Source: Enhygromyxa salina
GTDB taxonomy: Bacteria > Myxococcota_A > Polyangia > Nannocystales > Nannocystaceae
Assembly (NCBI RefSeq): GCF_002994615.1
Contig: NZ_PVNK01000221.1
Span: 1 to 64,000 of the forward strand
Reading direction: 5' to 3'
DNA: 64,000 nucleotides
Part shown: piece after piece, positions 53,793 through 63,897 of the stretch
Numbering within the stretch: position 1 is the stretch's first letter
Layout of the letters: the number at the start of each line of letters is the position of its first letter
Program-made: the position numbers and the translations under genes
Notes under the pieces: generated by a model
Seen by the model: the letters and a program-made list of their open reading frames with translations, nothing else
Database searches by the model: none
What the model was told of the DNA's origin: nothing

Positions 53793-56744
53793 ATGGCCTC
53801 CTTTGTCACGACCGATCCGCAGAGCGCGGACGCGCTTGAGGCGCACCCTTACGCCGCTTTCCTCGCGCGCATGCAAAAGCCGGGTCGCTACCTCGGCGGC
53901 GAAGAGCAGGCGATCGTGAAGTCGGCCGACGACCCGAAGCTTCGCTGTCGCTTCGTGCTCGCGTTCCCCGATCTCTACGAGATCGGCATGAGCCACCTGG
54001 GCACCCGCATCATCTACGACCTCGTCAACCGCGCCGAGGATCTGTGCTGCGAGCGGGCGTTCTCGCCGTGGCGCGACATGGAGGCCGAGCTGCGCGAGCG
54101 CGAGCTGCCGCTGGTCTCGCTCGAGACCTACACCCCGCTGGCGCAGTTCGACGTCGTCGGGGTCTCGCTCCAATACGAGCTGAGCTACTCCAACGTGCTG
54201 CTCAACCTCGAGCTCGGCCAGATCCCGCTGCGCTCGAGCGCGCGCAGCGACGCCGATCCGATCGTCATCGCGGGCGGGCCGACGGCCACGCACCCCGAGC
54301 CGCTCGCGGACTTCATCGATCTGTTCTTGGTCGGCGAGGCCGAGGAGCTGCTGCCCGAGCTGCTGCGCCTGATCGGGCGGATGCGCGGCGAGGGCCGGCC
54401 TCGGCGCGAGATCCTGGCCGCGGCCGCGCAGCTGCCGGGGATCTACGTGCCCTGCTTCTACGAGGTCGCCGTCGAGCCGCGGACGCAGCTGCAGGTTGTC
54501 GTTGGGCTGTCGGAGGCCGGCCGGGCCGCGGGCGCGCCCGCGAGCGTCGAGCGCGTGTTTGTCCGCGATCTCGACGAGTTCAAGTTCCCCACGCGCTTCC
54601 CGATCCCCTACGCCGAGGCGATCTTCGATCGCGCGAGCGTCGAGATCACCCGGGGCTGCACCGAGGGCTGCCGCTTTTGCCAGGCCGGGATGATCTACCG
54701 CCCGGTCCGCGAGCGAAAGCCCGAGGACATCGTCGAGGCCGTGCTCGAGGGCACCGACCTCGCCGGCTTCAACGAGGCCAGCCTGACCGCGCTGAGCACC
54801 GCCGACGTCTCGTGCATCGACCCGCTGATCAAGGCCCTGGTCCCCGAGCTCGCCAAGCGCCGCGTGTCCCTCGGCATCGCCTCGCTCCGGGCCTACGGCC
54901 TCAACGAGAGCATGCTCGACGAGATCAAGAAGGTCGGGATCGACGGCCTGACCTTCGCGCCCGAGGCCGGGACCCAGCGGATGCGCGACGTGATCAACAA
55001 GAACGTCAGCGACGAGGACATCCTCGCCTCGGCCCGGCGGATCTTCGAGCGCGGCTACGAGCGGATGAAGATGTACTTCATCATGGGCTTGCCGACCGAG
55101 ACCGACGAGGACGTCGTCGGCATCATCGAGACCGGTCGCAAGGTCCGCGAGGTCGCCCGCGAGCTCGAGCTCGAGCGCATCCCCCAGGTCACGGTCAGCG
55201 TCTCGCAGCACGTGCCCAAGCCCCACACGCCCTTTCAGTGGGCCGCGATGGACAGCATGGAGGACCTCGAGACCAAGGTCCGGCTGCTGCGCGACATGGC
55301 CAAGCGGGCCAAGCTCGGGATCAAGACCCACAACGTGCGCGAGAGCTGGCTCGAGTGCCTGTTCGCCCGCGGCGATCGGCGCCTCGGCGACGTGCTCGAG
55401 GCCGCCTACCACGCGGGCGCGCGCTTCGACGGCTGGAAGGAGTGCTTCTCGTTCGAGATCTGGCTCGACGCGCTCGAGGCCCACGGGATCCAGCCCGAGC
55501 ACTACACCTCCACGCTGCCCGTCGGCGTCCCGCTGCCGTGGTCGCATCTCGACATGCAGCTCGAGCCGGGCTTTTTGGAGGGCGAGTACCGCAAGGCCCT
55601 CGCCAGCCGGGTCTCGCCGCCGTGCGGCAAGCCGGCCGGGGCCAAGGTCCACCACACCACGATCGACGCGGCCGAGGCCGAGCGCAAGCGCCTGGTCTGC
55701 TACGACTGCGGCGTGGCCTGCGATCTCGGCGACATGCGAGAGGAGCGGATCGTCGCGCTGCGCGGGCTCTCGCGCATGGCGGCCACGCGCGAGGCCGAGA
55801 TCCTCGACGAGGAGGCCCGGGCCGAGCAGGCCGCGACGGTCGACCCCGCCGACCCCAGCTTGGTCCCGCTCGCGCGTCTGCGTGGACGGATGGCGACGAG
55901 CAACCTCGCCGACGACAGCGCGTTCAAGCACAACGCCGAGGCCCCGTTCAGCAAGGTCCGGCTGTTCTTCGCCAAGCGCGGGACCATCCGCTTCCTCAGC
56001 CAGCTCGACCTCGTCCGCATCATCCCGCGCATGTTCCGGCGCGCGGGGGTCGAGATGGGCTTCTCGCGCGGGTTCTCGCCCCAGCCGCGCATGAGCTTCG
56101 GGCCCGCGCTCGCGCTCGGCATGGGCGCCGACGAGGAGGTCCTCGACTGTGATCTGTTGCTCGAGCGCTCGGCCGAGGACATGGCTGGGCTGCTCGACGC
56201 CGCTGCGCGCCAGACGATCGCCGACGAGCTGCTCGAGCGCCTGCGCGAGGCCGCGCCGCCCGGCATGGAGCTGCTGGCCGCGCGGATCGTCGCGCCGGGC
56301 GAGAAGAAGCTCGGCGAGCTCGTCGCCGGGGCCGACTTCGCCGTCGAGCTCGCGCCCGAGCAGCTGCCCGGGCTCGGCGAGCGCGTGAGCGGCCTGCTCG
56401 CGGCCGGCGATCTCCAGGTCACGCGCGAGCAGCGAATCAAGAAGAAGCGTCGCGGCCGGCGGCGCGAGGTTGGGACCAAGACCGTGACGATCGATCTCGA
56501 TCAGCGCCTGCTCTCGGCCGCCGTCGACTCCGAGCGGGGCCTGCTGCGCTTCCGCCTCCGAACCGACATCGAGGGCGCCAACGCCCGCCCGCGCGAGCTC
56601 GCGGCCCTGCTGCTCGGCCAGCCCGTCGAGGATCACCGCATGCGCCGCGAGCGACTCCTCGCGCGGCCCGAGCCCGAGTCCGAGCTCATCGGCCTCCGCG
56701 AGCTCGGCGTGGCCTGGCGCGCCGCCAACCGCCGCAACCTCTGA
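53793..56744 (+). CDS. Fused B12-binding-type radical SAM protein and DUF2344 protein
   Basis: 983 residues from the ATG at 53793. The N-terminal two thirds match the TIGR03960 radical-SAM family: LAFPDLYEIGMSHLG (57-71), GGPTATHPEPLADFID, then the [4Fe-4S] motif CTEGCRFC at 289-296. From about residue 715, KVRLFFAKRGTIRFLSQLDLVRIIPRMFRRAGV (in parts) is the DUF2344/TIGR03936 family. The two are separate neighbours in many bacteria, so the fusion supports a joint role. The chemistry is not established. Confidence 0.9.
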   Translation: MASFVTTDPQSADALEAHPYAAFLARMQKPGRYLGGEEQAIVKSADDPKLRCRFVLAFPDLYEIGMSHLGTRIIYDLVNRAEDLCCERAFSPWRDMEAELRERELPLVSLETYTPLAQFDVVGVSLQYELSYSNVLLNLELGQIPLRSSARSDADPIVIAGGPTATHPEPLADFIDLFLVGEAEELLPELLRLIGRMRGEGRPRREILAAAAQLPGIYVPCFYEVAVEPRTQLQVVVGLSEAGRAAGAPASVERVFVRDLDEFKFPTRFPIPYAEAIFDRASVEITRGCTEGCRFCQAGMIYRPVRERKPEDIVEAVLEGTDLAGFNEASLTALSTADVSCIDPLIKALVPELAKRRVSLGIASLRAYGLNESMLDEIKKVGIDGLTFAPEAGTQRMRDVINKNVSDEDILASARRIFERGYERMKMYFIMGLPTETDEDVVGIIETGRKVREVARELELERIPQVTVSVSQHVPKPHTPFQWAAMDSMEDLETKVRLLRDMAKRAKLGIKTHNVRESWLECLFARGDRRLGDVLEAAYHAGARFDGWKECFSFEIWLDALEAHGIQPEHYTSTLPVGVPLPWSHLDMQLEPGFLEGEYRKALASRVSPPCGKPAGAKVHHTTIDAAEAERKRLVCYDCGVACDLGDMREERIVALRGLSRMAATREAEILDEEARAEQAATVDPADPSLVPLARLRGRMATSNLADDSAFKHNAEAPFSKVRLFFAKRGTIRFLSQLDLVRIIPRMFRRAGVEMGFSRGFSPQPRMSFGPALALGMGADEEVLDCDLLLERSAEDMAGLLDAAARQTIADELLERLREAAPPGMELLAARIVAPGEKKLGELVAGADFAVELAPEQLPGLGERVSGLLAAGDLQVTREQRIKKKRRGRRREVGTKTVTIDLDQRLLSAAVDSERGLLRFRLRTDIEGANARPRELAALLLGQPVEDHRMRRERLLARPEPESELIGLRELGVAWRAANRRNL

Positions 56745-56769
56745 AGCGTCTCCAAGCCCCCCGCCCAGC

Positions 56770-57078
56770 GTGCAGGACGCCTGCGGGGGTCAAAAGAAAC
56801 CAAGCCCCCTCCTAGGGGGCCACGCAAACCGGTGCGAAGCTCATGAGAGCCCACCGAGGGAGGGAGCGCAGCGACCGACCGACCTGCCGCGGAGCGGCAG
56901 TGCGTGGCAGAGTGCAGGACGCCTGCGGGGGTCAAAAGGAAACCAAGCCCCCTCCTAGGGGGCCACGCAAACCGGTGCGAAGCTCATGAGAGCCCACCGA
57001 GGGAGGGAGCGCAGCGACCGAGCGACCTGCCGCTTGCGGCAGTGCGTGGCAGAGTGCAGGACGCCTGGGGGGGTCAAA
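56770..57078. repeat. Tandem 142-bp repeat in a convergent gap
   Basis: Two full units start at 56770 and 56912 with a partial third at 57054. Each unit contains an inverted pair (CCCCCTCC-TAGGGGG type), the segment GAGGGAGGGAGCGCAGCGAC, and a GCCGC-GCGGC palindromic end. The same words occur in the cluster at 63343-63725. No coding content; sits between stops at 56744 and 57086. Confidence 0.85.
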
Positions 57079-57085
57079 AAAAACC

Positions 57086-58183
<1,098 letters not shown>

Positions 58184-58210
58184 CGCGCCATTTTACGCGA
58201 TGGCGGCGGG

Positions 58211-60268
58211 CTACCCGAGGGGGTTCTCGAATTTGGGCGGCTTGCCCCGGAGCATCGCTTTGACCCCGACCGCGGAGCTGCTCATGGTCAGACTGTCGGC
58301 GGCGCGCTGCTCCTCGATCGCCGAGCCCTCGGCGAAGGGCAGCGCGTTGATCTCGCTCACCGTGGTGGCGATGAGCTCGCGCAGCTCGGCGTCGAGCGGG
58401 ACCCCGGCCTCGTTGCAGGGGTTGACGTCGCGGCTCACGGGGACCTCGGCGGGACCGTCGCGAAACGCGGGCCGCTCGGTCTCGCCGGCCGCGATCGCCG
58501 AGGCGAGGGCCATGCTCTCGCGGGGGAGATCGGGGATCGGGACGATCTTGGTCACGTAGCCCCAGTCCGCGGCCTCTTCGGCCTTGAACGAGTGGCCGGT
58601 CAGCAGCAGCTCGCTGATCCGGGCGTGGCTCTCGGGCTTGGACGCCCGGTGGATCTGGTGGCAGCCCCCGAGGCCGGGGAGCACCCCGACGGTCGGCTCG
58701 GGCTGACCGAGCACGGTCCCGGCCCCCGCGATCCGCGCGTGGCAGCACGAGGCGAATTCGTTGCTGCCGCCGAGGACCCGCCCGACCAGGGCCGCGACCG
58801 TGGGCTTCGAGCTGGTCTTGAACTTGAGGAGCGTGCGCTTCCAGCCCTGAATGAGCTCGAGCGCCCGATCGTGCTTGCCGAGCACCGGGACGAAGCAGCT
58901 GGGGTCGGCGCCGTGGCCGAACTCGCGGCACAGCCGGCCGTCGGGCGCGACGACCATGGCCGCGACCGCGTCGTCCGCCGCGAGCCGCTCGTAGGCCGCG
59001 TCGAGCTCGGCGATGAGCTGATGGTTGATCGTCCGGCGCTTGATCGAGATCAGGCCGACGTCGCCGTGGACGCTGGTCCCGACGTAGATCTCGCGCAGGT
59101 CGTCGTCGCTGAGTTTGGCGATCGGCGCGACCTGATCGGCCTTGGTGATCGACTGATCGCGGACGAAGGCCTCGACGATCTCGGTGCTGGCTGCGAGCCC
59201 GCGCTCGGCGATCATCGCCGGGGTCCCGACCCGGAACGCGAGGGCGTTCTCGCCCAGGAAGTTGAGGGCGTCGGCGCCGGCGACCTTGTGCTCGAGCATG
59301 TAGGCCGTGAGCGAAAACAGCATCCCGAGCATGCGCTGCTCGACCATCGCGACCTGGTCCGCGGGGCACTTTTGCCCGCGCTCGTAGGGCCACTTCTTGT
59401 GCGGGTCCTTGGTGTAGGGCGTCCAGGCGTCGGGGATCTCGTAGAGGGTCGAGTCGACCTCTTCACCGAGCAGCTGCATGCAGTGCGCCGACAGGTAGTT
59501 GGCCCCGGGGATCAGGTTGTGGACGAAGAAGGGCGAGGTCCCGAGCAAGCGGCGGCAGACGTCGTCGATCTGCGCGGGGGCGAGATCGGTCGTCGCGTGG
59601 ATTCGGACCGCCTCGAGCATCATCCCGCAGAAGATGCGGTCGGCGGCGAAGGCCGGGACGTCGGCGGTCTCGAGCAGGTTCATGCCGAGCTTGCCGAGGA
59701 ACTTGCGGATGACCTTCAGCGTGTCCTTGGACGTGGTGCAGCCCCGGGTCGGGACCTCCCACAGCTTGTTGGTCAGGTGGGGGAAGAAGGGGTGCATCAC
59801 GCCGGAGCGCTCGGCCCCGGGCAGGCCCTCGAACAGGTGCTTGGTCGTGAGGCCCGAGGTCGCCGAGAACACGTAGGCTTCGGGGTCGCGGGCGCGGATG
59901 CTGCGGTAGAAGGGCTGCTTGATGTCGAGGCGCTCGGGGATGGCCTCGAACACGAAGCCGAGCGCGAGCTCGGCGGGGACGTCGGCGAGGGTGCCCTGGA
60001 CGACCGTGATGTTGGCGAGGATCGCGTCGACTTGCTCGACCGTGAACCGGCCACCGAAGGCCTCGCGGAGCTTTTCCTTGACCCCGAGGACCTCGTCCGA
60101 GAGGTCGAGCGCCACGACCGGGACCCCGTGCTTGGCCAGGAGTCGCCCGAACTGACCGAGCTTGCCGAAGCCAACGTTGCCGCAGGCGCCCGCGACCAGC
60201 AGCGCCTTCACGGGCTCGCTGTCATCAGGCTGGAAGATCGCGCGGACGGAGGGATCGGTGATCGGCAT
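58211..60268 (-). CDS. Fused 3-hydroxyacyl-CoA dehydrogenase / enoyl-CoA hydratase, fadJ-like
   Basis: 685 residues. The N-terminal part is a Rossmann fold (ALLVAGACGNVGFGKLGQFG, residues about 22-41) with the hydroxyacyl-dehydrogenase signature HPFFPHLTNKLWEV. The C-terminal half is crotonase-like (ASCCHARIAGAGTVLGQPE, GVLPGLGG near 530-560). This order, dehydrogenase first, is the reverse of the FadB/FadJ layout. The nucleotide loop reads GACGNVG, weaker than GxGxxG. A role in beta-oxidation is likely; catalytic competence of the first domain is less certain. Confidence 0.75.
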   Translation of the reverse strand: MPITDPSVRAIFQPDDSEPVKALLVAGACGNVGFGKLGQFGRLLAKHGVPVVALDLSDEVLGVKEKLREAFGGRFTVEQVDAILANITVVQGTLADVPAELALGFVFEAIPERLDIKQPFYRSIRARDPEAYVFSATSGLTTKHLFEGLPGAERSGVMHPFFPHLTNKLWEVPTRGCTTSKDTLKVIRKFLGKLGMNLLETADVPAFAADRIFCGMMLEAVRIHATTDLAPAQIDDVCRRLLGTSPFFVHNLIPGANYLSAHCMQLLGEEVDSTLYEIPDAWTPYTKDPHKKWPYERGQKCPADQVAMVEQRMLGMLFSLTAYMLEHKVAGADALNFLGENALAFRVGTPAMIAERGLAASTEIVEAFVRDQSITKADQVAPIAKLSDDDLREIYVGTSVHGDVGLISIKRRTINHQLIAELDAAYERLAADDAVAAMVVAPDGRLCREFGHGADPSCFVPVLGKHDRALELIQGWKRTLLKFKTSSKPTVAALVGRVLGGSNEFASCCHARIAGAGTVLGQPEPTVGVLPGLGGCHQIHRASKPESHARISELLLTGHSFKAEEAADWGYVTKIVPIPDLPRESMALASAIAAGETERPAFRDGPAEVPVSRDVNPCNEAGVPLDAELRELIATTVSEINALPFAEGSAIEEQRAADSLTMSSSAVGVKAMLRGKPPKFENPLG

Positions 60269-60405
60269 GGCCGGGATGGTAGGGAAGGGGGCCGGGATTT
60301 TGACCGCCTGCGAAGGGCTTGCGGTTGAGCTTTTTCACGGCCTCGCGGTCGCCGGCTCGCGCATGGGTGTTCACACCACTGCCCGAGCCACATAGAGTCG
60401 ACGCG

Positions 60406-60885
60406 ATGTCGCACCCACGCACGCTCGTGTTCGCCCTGTTGATCGTGTCGATGCCTGCTTGCAAGGGAGCGGACTCGACCCCCGAGGCCGCGCAGACGGC
60501 TGGCAAGCAGGCCCCGGTCGCCGCCGAGCCCGCAGCGGCCGAGCCCGCGGAAGCTGGGGCGGCGACGAGCGCGGCCGTGGAGCCCGAGGCCGCAACGGAG
60601 ACCGGGACCGAGACCGGCGAAGACCAGGCCCCGCTGCCCGAGTCCTTTGAGGAGGTCGGCGTCGACGTGTGCGACCAGTACGTGAAGGACTACGTCGCCT
60701 GCATCGAGGCCAAGGTCCCCGAAACCGAGCGCGAGGCTCAGCGCCGGGTGGTGTTCGACAACGTCGAGAGCTGGAAGCAGACCGCGGCGGGGGGCGCATC
60801 CGCGGCCAAGGGCCTTCAGACTGCTTGCCGGATCGCCCGTGAGCAGGCCAAGCGCGCGACGCAGGACTGGGGCTGCGAGTGGTGA
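60406..60885 (+). CDS. Small lipoprotein with Ala/Glu/Pro-rich linker
   Basis: 159 residues from the ATG at 60406. Lipobox MPAC, a roughly 60-residue A/E/P/T-rich linker, then a helical domain (DVCDQYVKDYVACIEAKVPET, ASAAKGLQTACRIAREQ) with four cysteines paired as C-x7-C motifs. This resembles a small CHCH-like helical hairpin. Function unknown. Confidence 0.7.
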   Translation: MSHPRTLVFALLIVSMPACKGADSTPEAAQTAGKQAPVAAEPAAAEPAEAGAATSAAVEPEAATETGTETGEDQAPLPESFEEVGVDVCDQYVKDYVACIEAKVPETEREAQRRVVFDNVESWKQTAAGGASAAKGLQTACRIAREQAKRATQDWGCEW

Positions 60886-60899
60886 TCTCCCTGGCGCAA

Positions 60900-61200
60900 C
60901 CCCGCGTTTGAGACTTCACACCTGCGAATTTTTCTTCGCGTGACATTTTTGTCCGAGCGTTCTGTGTGATGTGCGCGGTTGTTTTTGTTTGTTTCTGAGC
61001 AGACGAGTCACCTGGGGCGGGCGAATCGAGTTTTTCTCGCTCTTGGCACCTGCTGGCTGTTGTTAATGTTGGGTTTTATTTGTCTGAATCCGCCAAATCA
61101 CTGTTGGAACGCTGTATTGCAGTGTTGAAATGTTAGTGTTTTGGAATTGCATTTTTTCAATGCATGAAAATTTCATCTCGCTCGATAAGGGACCTCGAGC
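60900..61200. other. AT-rich island
   Basis: About 300 bp with T-runs and TTG/TGT-rich sequence, clearly lower in GC than the rest of the window, with no gene. It includes near-palindromes such as ATGAAAATTTCAT (61162-61174). It lies upstream of the Lys/Ala-rich lipoprotein gene and may carry its promoter or a nucleoid-protein binding site. Confidence 0.6.
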
Positions 61201-61373
61201 TGGAGGGAAGCAGCTTGGGCCTGGCCACTGCACTCATGGACGGGGGCTGCGGTCGCCCGAGACACGTGGTAAGACTCCCAATCTCGGCGCACGCGCCGCA
61301 TCGCCCCGCCCAGGGTCATACTCGACCGATTCTAGGGGCTCAACCGACTCGAACGACACGGAGAGACGCGAAG

Positions 61374-61664
61374 ATGAAGTTCAACACCACCATCCTCGTC
61401 GCCGCCCTTACGGCTCTGACCTTCGCCGCCCCTGCCTGCGACAAGAAGGAAGAGGAGAAGGACGACAAGAAGGCCGATAAGGCTGACGAAAAGAAGGCTG
61501 ACGACAAGCCCGAGACCAAGAAGGCCGACGAGCCCGCCGAGGCACCTGCCGAGGCACCTGCCGAGGCCAAGGCTCCGGCTGAGGGCGAGGCCGCTGCGCC
61601 GGCCGAGGGCGAGGCCGCTGCGCCCGCGCCCGCGGGTGAGGCTGCTCCCGCTCCCGCGGAGTAA
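61374..61664 (+). CDS. Small low-complexity lipoprotein
   Basis: 96 residues. Signal sequence MKFNTTILVAALTALTFAAP with lipobox APAC (cysteine 24), then a Lys/Asp/Glu-rich section and an Ala/Pro/Glu repeat tail (EAPAEAPAEA, AAPAEGE). No folded domain is expected. The tail codons form tandem DNA repeats. It is followed by a strong terminator, so it is probably expressed alone and abundantly. Confidence 0.8.
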   Translation: MKFNTTILVAALTALTFAAPACDKKEEEKDDKKADKADEKKADDKPETKKADEPAEAPAEAPAEAKAPAEGEAAAPAEGEAAAPAPAGEAAPAPAE

Positions 61665-61681
61665 TCCTCCAACTCTCGACG

Positions 61682-61714
61682 AAAGGCCGGGGCCACGTGG
61701 CTCCGGCCTTTTTG
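61682..61714 (+). terminator. Intrinsic terminator after the small lipoprotein
   Basis: A stem of AAAGGCCGG...CCGGCCTTT with a GCCAC/GTGGC inner stem is followed by a T5 run. It lies 17 bp past the stop at 61664. Typical rho-independent terminator. Confidence 0.88.
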
Positions 61715-61807
61715 TATTTGGTGCGCTGGGTGCCACGTTTGCGATCGAGCGCAGCGCCACGTGAAGCCTGGTACTTTCGTCATCGTTTGCTGGATCAACG
61801 AGGCGAA

Positions 61808-62602
61808 GTGCAAGAAGCGAGGCCACAGCGGATCGACCAACGAAGCCCGGCGCAGCTGCGGGGCCTGAGCCTAACCCCTGACTTCACCGCCGCCGCGCTC
61901 GGCTCGGTGTTGATCGCGACCGGCCGGACCCGAGTATTGTGCACGGCCTCGCTCGAGCCGAGGACGCCAAAGTGGCTCGCGCACGGCGGCTGGATCACGG
62001 CGGAGTACGCGATGCTACCGGGCGCGACCAGCCCTCGCGGTCGTCGTGAGGCGAGCGGACGGTCCAAGGAGATCCAGCGCTTGATCGGTCGCTCGCTGCG
62101 CGCGGGGGTCGACCTCGCAAAGCTCGTCGGGCCTGACGGGGGTCTCTCGATCGTCTGCGACTGCGACGTGATCGAGGCTGACGGCGGGACCCGGACCGCG
62201 GCGGTCACCGGGGCCTGGGTCGCGCTCGAGATCGCCTTGCGCAAGCTCGTGGCCAGCGATCGCCTCGCCACGCACCCGGGCCTGGGTCCGGTCGCGGCGG
62301 TGTCGGTTGGGATCGTGGCGCCCGGGGGGGCGGATGGGGCCGAGGCCGATCCCGTTGCGATGCTCGACCTGTGCTACGAGGAGGACAGCCGCGCCCATGT
62401 CGACCTCAACGTCGTCATGCGTGGTGGTCGGCCCGGAGCGCTGAGCCCGGATGGTCGGCCCGGGTTGGTCGAGGTCCAGGGCACGGGAGAGCGCGGCGAC
62501 TTCAGCCGGGCCCAACTCGATCGCATGCTCGACCTGGCCGAGGCTGGCATCGTCGAGTTGATGGCCGCGCAGCAGGCGGCGCTGAACCAGGTGGGAGTGT
62601 GA
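61808..62602 (+). CDS. rph: Ribonuclease PH
   Basis: About 264 residues from GTG 61808; the frame is open upstream, but the family start lies near QRIDQRSPAQLRGLSL. A phosphate-dependent 3'-5' exonuclease trimming tRNA ends. Motifs: FTAAALGSVLIATGRTRVLCTASLE, ITAEYAMLPGATSPRGRRE, SLRAGVDL, IVCDCDVIEADGGTRTAAVTGAWVAL and DLCYEEDSRAHVDLNVVM (each read in parts). The short gap to rdgB (4 bp) matches a common rph-rdgB pair. Confidence 0.93.
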   Translation: MQEARPQRIDQRSPAQLRGLSLTPDFTAAALGSVLIATGRTRVLCTASLEPRTPKWLAHGGWITAEYAMLPGATSPRGRREASGRSKEIQRLIGRSLRAGVDLAKLVGPDGGLSIVCDCDVIEADGGTRTAAVTGAWVALEIALRKLVASDRLATHPGLGPVAAVSVGIVAPGGADGAEADPVAMLDLCYEEDSRAHVDLNVVMRGGRPGALSPDGRPGLVEVQGTGERGDFSRAQLDRMLDLAEAGIVELMAAQQAALNQVGV

Positions 62603-62606
62603 GCTG

Positions 62607-63305
62607 ATGTCCCCACGTCTCGTGATCGCCAGCAACAATCAGCACAAGGTCGCCGAGATCGCCGCGATGCTCGCTCGCGCCCGCTTCCCCGCGGTCCGCC
62701 AGCTCGAGGTTGTGAGCGCGGGCGCGCTGCCCGAGTACGGCACCCCGCCGGAGATCGACGAGAGCGACGTCACCTTTGTCGGCAACGCGATCCTCAAGGC
62801 AAACGGGATCGCCGGGTGGCTGCGCGATGCCGGGGCCCGGAGCCAAGATGTCGTCCTCGCCGACGACTCGGGCCTGTGCGTCGAAGCCTTCGATGACAAG
62901 CCGGGGGTCTACTCGGCCCGCTTCGCCGGCCCCAACGCGGACGACGAGGCCAACAACGCCAAGCTCGTCGCCGAGCTCGAGGCCCGCGGCCTCGACTCGT
63001 CCGCCGCCGAGTACGTCTGCGTGCTGGCCGTCCGCTGCGTCGGGACTCGCCCCTTCGACTTCACCTTGCCCGACGCAGGCGCGATCTTCATGTCCGACAA
63101 TTGCCTGTGCGTCGAGGGCCGCTGCCGCGGCAACGTCCGCATCGAACGACGCGGCGACGGAGGCTTTGGCTACGATCCCCACTTCTGGGTCGACGGCGAC
63201 ACCCGAACCTTCGCCGAACTCAGCGCGAGCGAGAAGTCCCAACGCTCGCACCGCGGCGCCGGCATGCGCCGCCTGGTCCAAGAGCTACCCCTAGTCCTGG
63301 CCTGA
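62607..63305 (+). CDS. rdgB: XTP/dITP diphosphatase (non-canonical purine NTP pyrophosphatase)
   Basis: 232 residues of the HAM1/RdgB family, which hydrolyses (d)ITP and XTP to keep deaminated purines out of nucleic acids. Motifs: LVIASNNQHKVAEIAAML (start), DDSGLCVEAFDDKPGVYSARFAG, GDGGFGYDPHFWV, and TFAELSASEKSQRSHRGAG. It follows rph by 4 bp. Length is close to the family norm. Confidence 0.95.
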   Translation: MSPRLVIASNNQHKVAEIAAMLARARFPAVRQLEVVSAGALPEYGTPPEIDESDVTFVGNAILKANGIAGWLRDAGARSQDVVLADDSGLCVEAFDDKPGVYSARFAGPNADDEANNAKLVAELEARGLDSSAAEYVCVLAVRCVGTRPFDFTLPDAGAIFMSDNCLCVEGRCRGNVRIERRGDGGFGYDPHFWVDGDTRTFAELSASEKSQRSHRGAGMRRLVQELPLVLA

Positions 63306-63342
63306 CCCCAAGCCCCCCGATCGACCTACCGCGCAGCGGCAT

Positions 63343-63725
63343 GGCAAAGTGCGAAAGCGCCCGCGGGGGCAAAAAAAGCCCCCCTTCAGGGGGGCCACGC
63401 ACCCAGGTCGAGAAGCACACACCAGCCCACCGAGGGAGCGGAGCGACCGAGCGACCGGCAGTGCGTGGCAAAGTGCGAAAGCGCCCGCGGGGGGCAAAAA
63501 AAGCCCCCCTTCAGGGGGGCCACGCACCCAGGTCGAGAAGCACATACCAGCCCACCGAGGGAGGGAGCGGAGCGACCGAGCGACCTGCCGCGCAGCGGCA
63601 GTGCGTGGCAAGGTGGAAGCTGACCGCGGGGGGCAAAGAAAACCCAGGGAGCGGAGCGACCGAGCGACCGGCCGCTTGCGGCCGTGCGTGGCACAGTGCG
63701 AAAGCGGCCGCGGGGGGCAAAGAAA
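63343..63725. repeat. Degenerate tandem repeat cluster in a convergent gap
   Basis: Units begin near GGCAAAGTGCGAAAGCG at 63343 and 63467, with shorter ones at 63607 and 63690. Each carries a CCCCCC/GGGGGG hairpin (TTCA loop) or a shortened form, plus GAGGGAGCGGAGCGACCGAG. It shares words with the cluster at 56770-57078, so the two are one family. It lies between the rdgB stop and the 3' end of tRNA-Arg. Confidence 0.85.
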
Positions 63726-63730
63726 ACCTC

Positions 63731-63804
63731 TGCACCCACCAGGGCTCGAACCTGGGACTTTCGGCTTAGAAGGCCGATGCTCTATCCAGCTGAGCTATGG
63801 GTGC
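63731..63804 (-). tRNA. tRNA-Arg, anticodon TCT
   Basis: A 74-nt cloverleaf on the minus strand: acceptor GCACCCA pairs with TGGGTGC, D-arm AGCTCAGCTGGATAGAGC, anticodon loop CTTCTAA between TCGGC and GCCGA, and T-arm CCAGGTTCGAACCCTGG. Discriminator is A, and CCA is not encoded. It reads AGA codons, which are rare in this GC-rich genome. It is 19 bp downstream of tRNA-Pro, so the two are probably co-transcribed. Confidence 0.95.
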
Positions 63805-63823
63805 GCCCGAAGGGCAGAATGAG

Positions 63824-63897
63824 TCGGGGCGAAAGGATTCGAACCTTCGGCTTCCTGCTCCCAAAGCAGGCGCGCTACCAGACTGCGCCACGCCCCG
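63824..63897 (-). tRNA. tRNA-Pro, anticodon TGG
   Basis: A 74-nt cloverleaf: acceptor CGGGGCG pairs with CGCCCCG, anticodon loop TTTGGGA between CCTGC and GCAGG, and T-loop GGTTCGAATCC. Discriminator A; CCA not encoded. It reads CCA and possibly other proline codons by wobble. It precedes tRNA-Arg in the direction of transcription. Confidence 0.95.

Noticed and set aside
63343..63725. Repeats near the tRNA genes as an integration hot-spot with att repeats
   Set aside because: The units recur at 56.8 kb away from any tRNA and look like terminator-type tandem repeats; no integrase is nearby.
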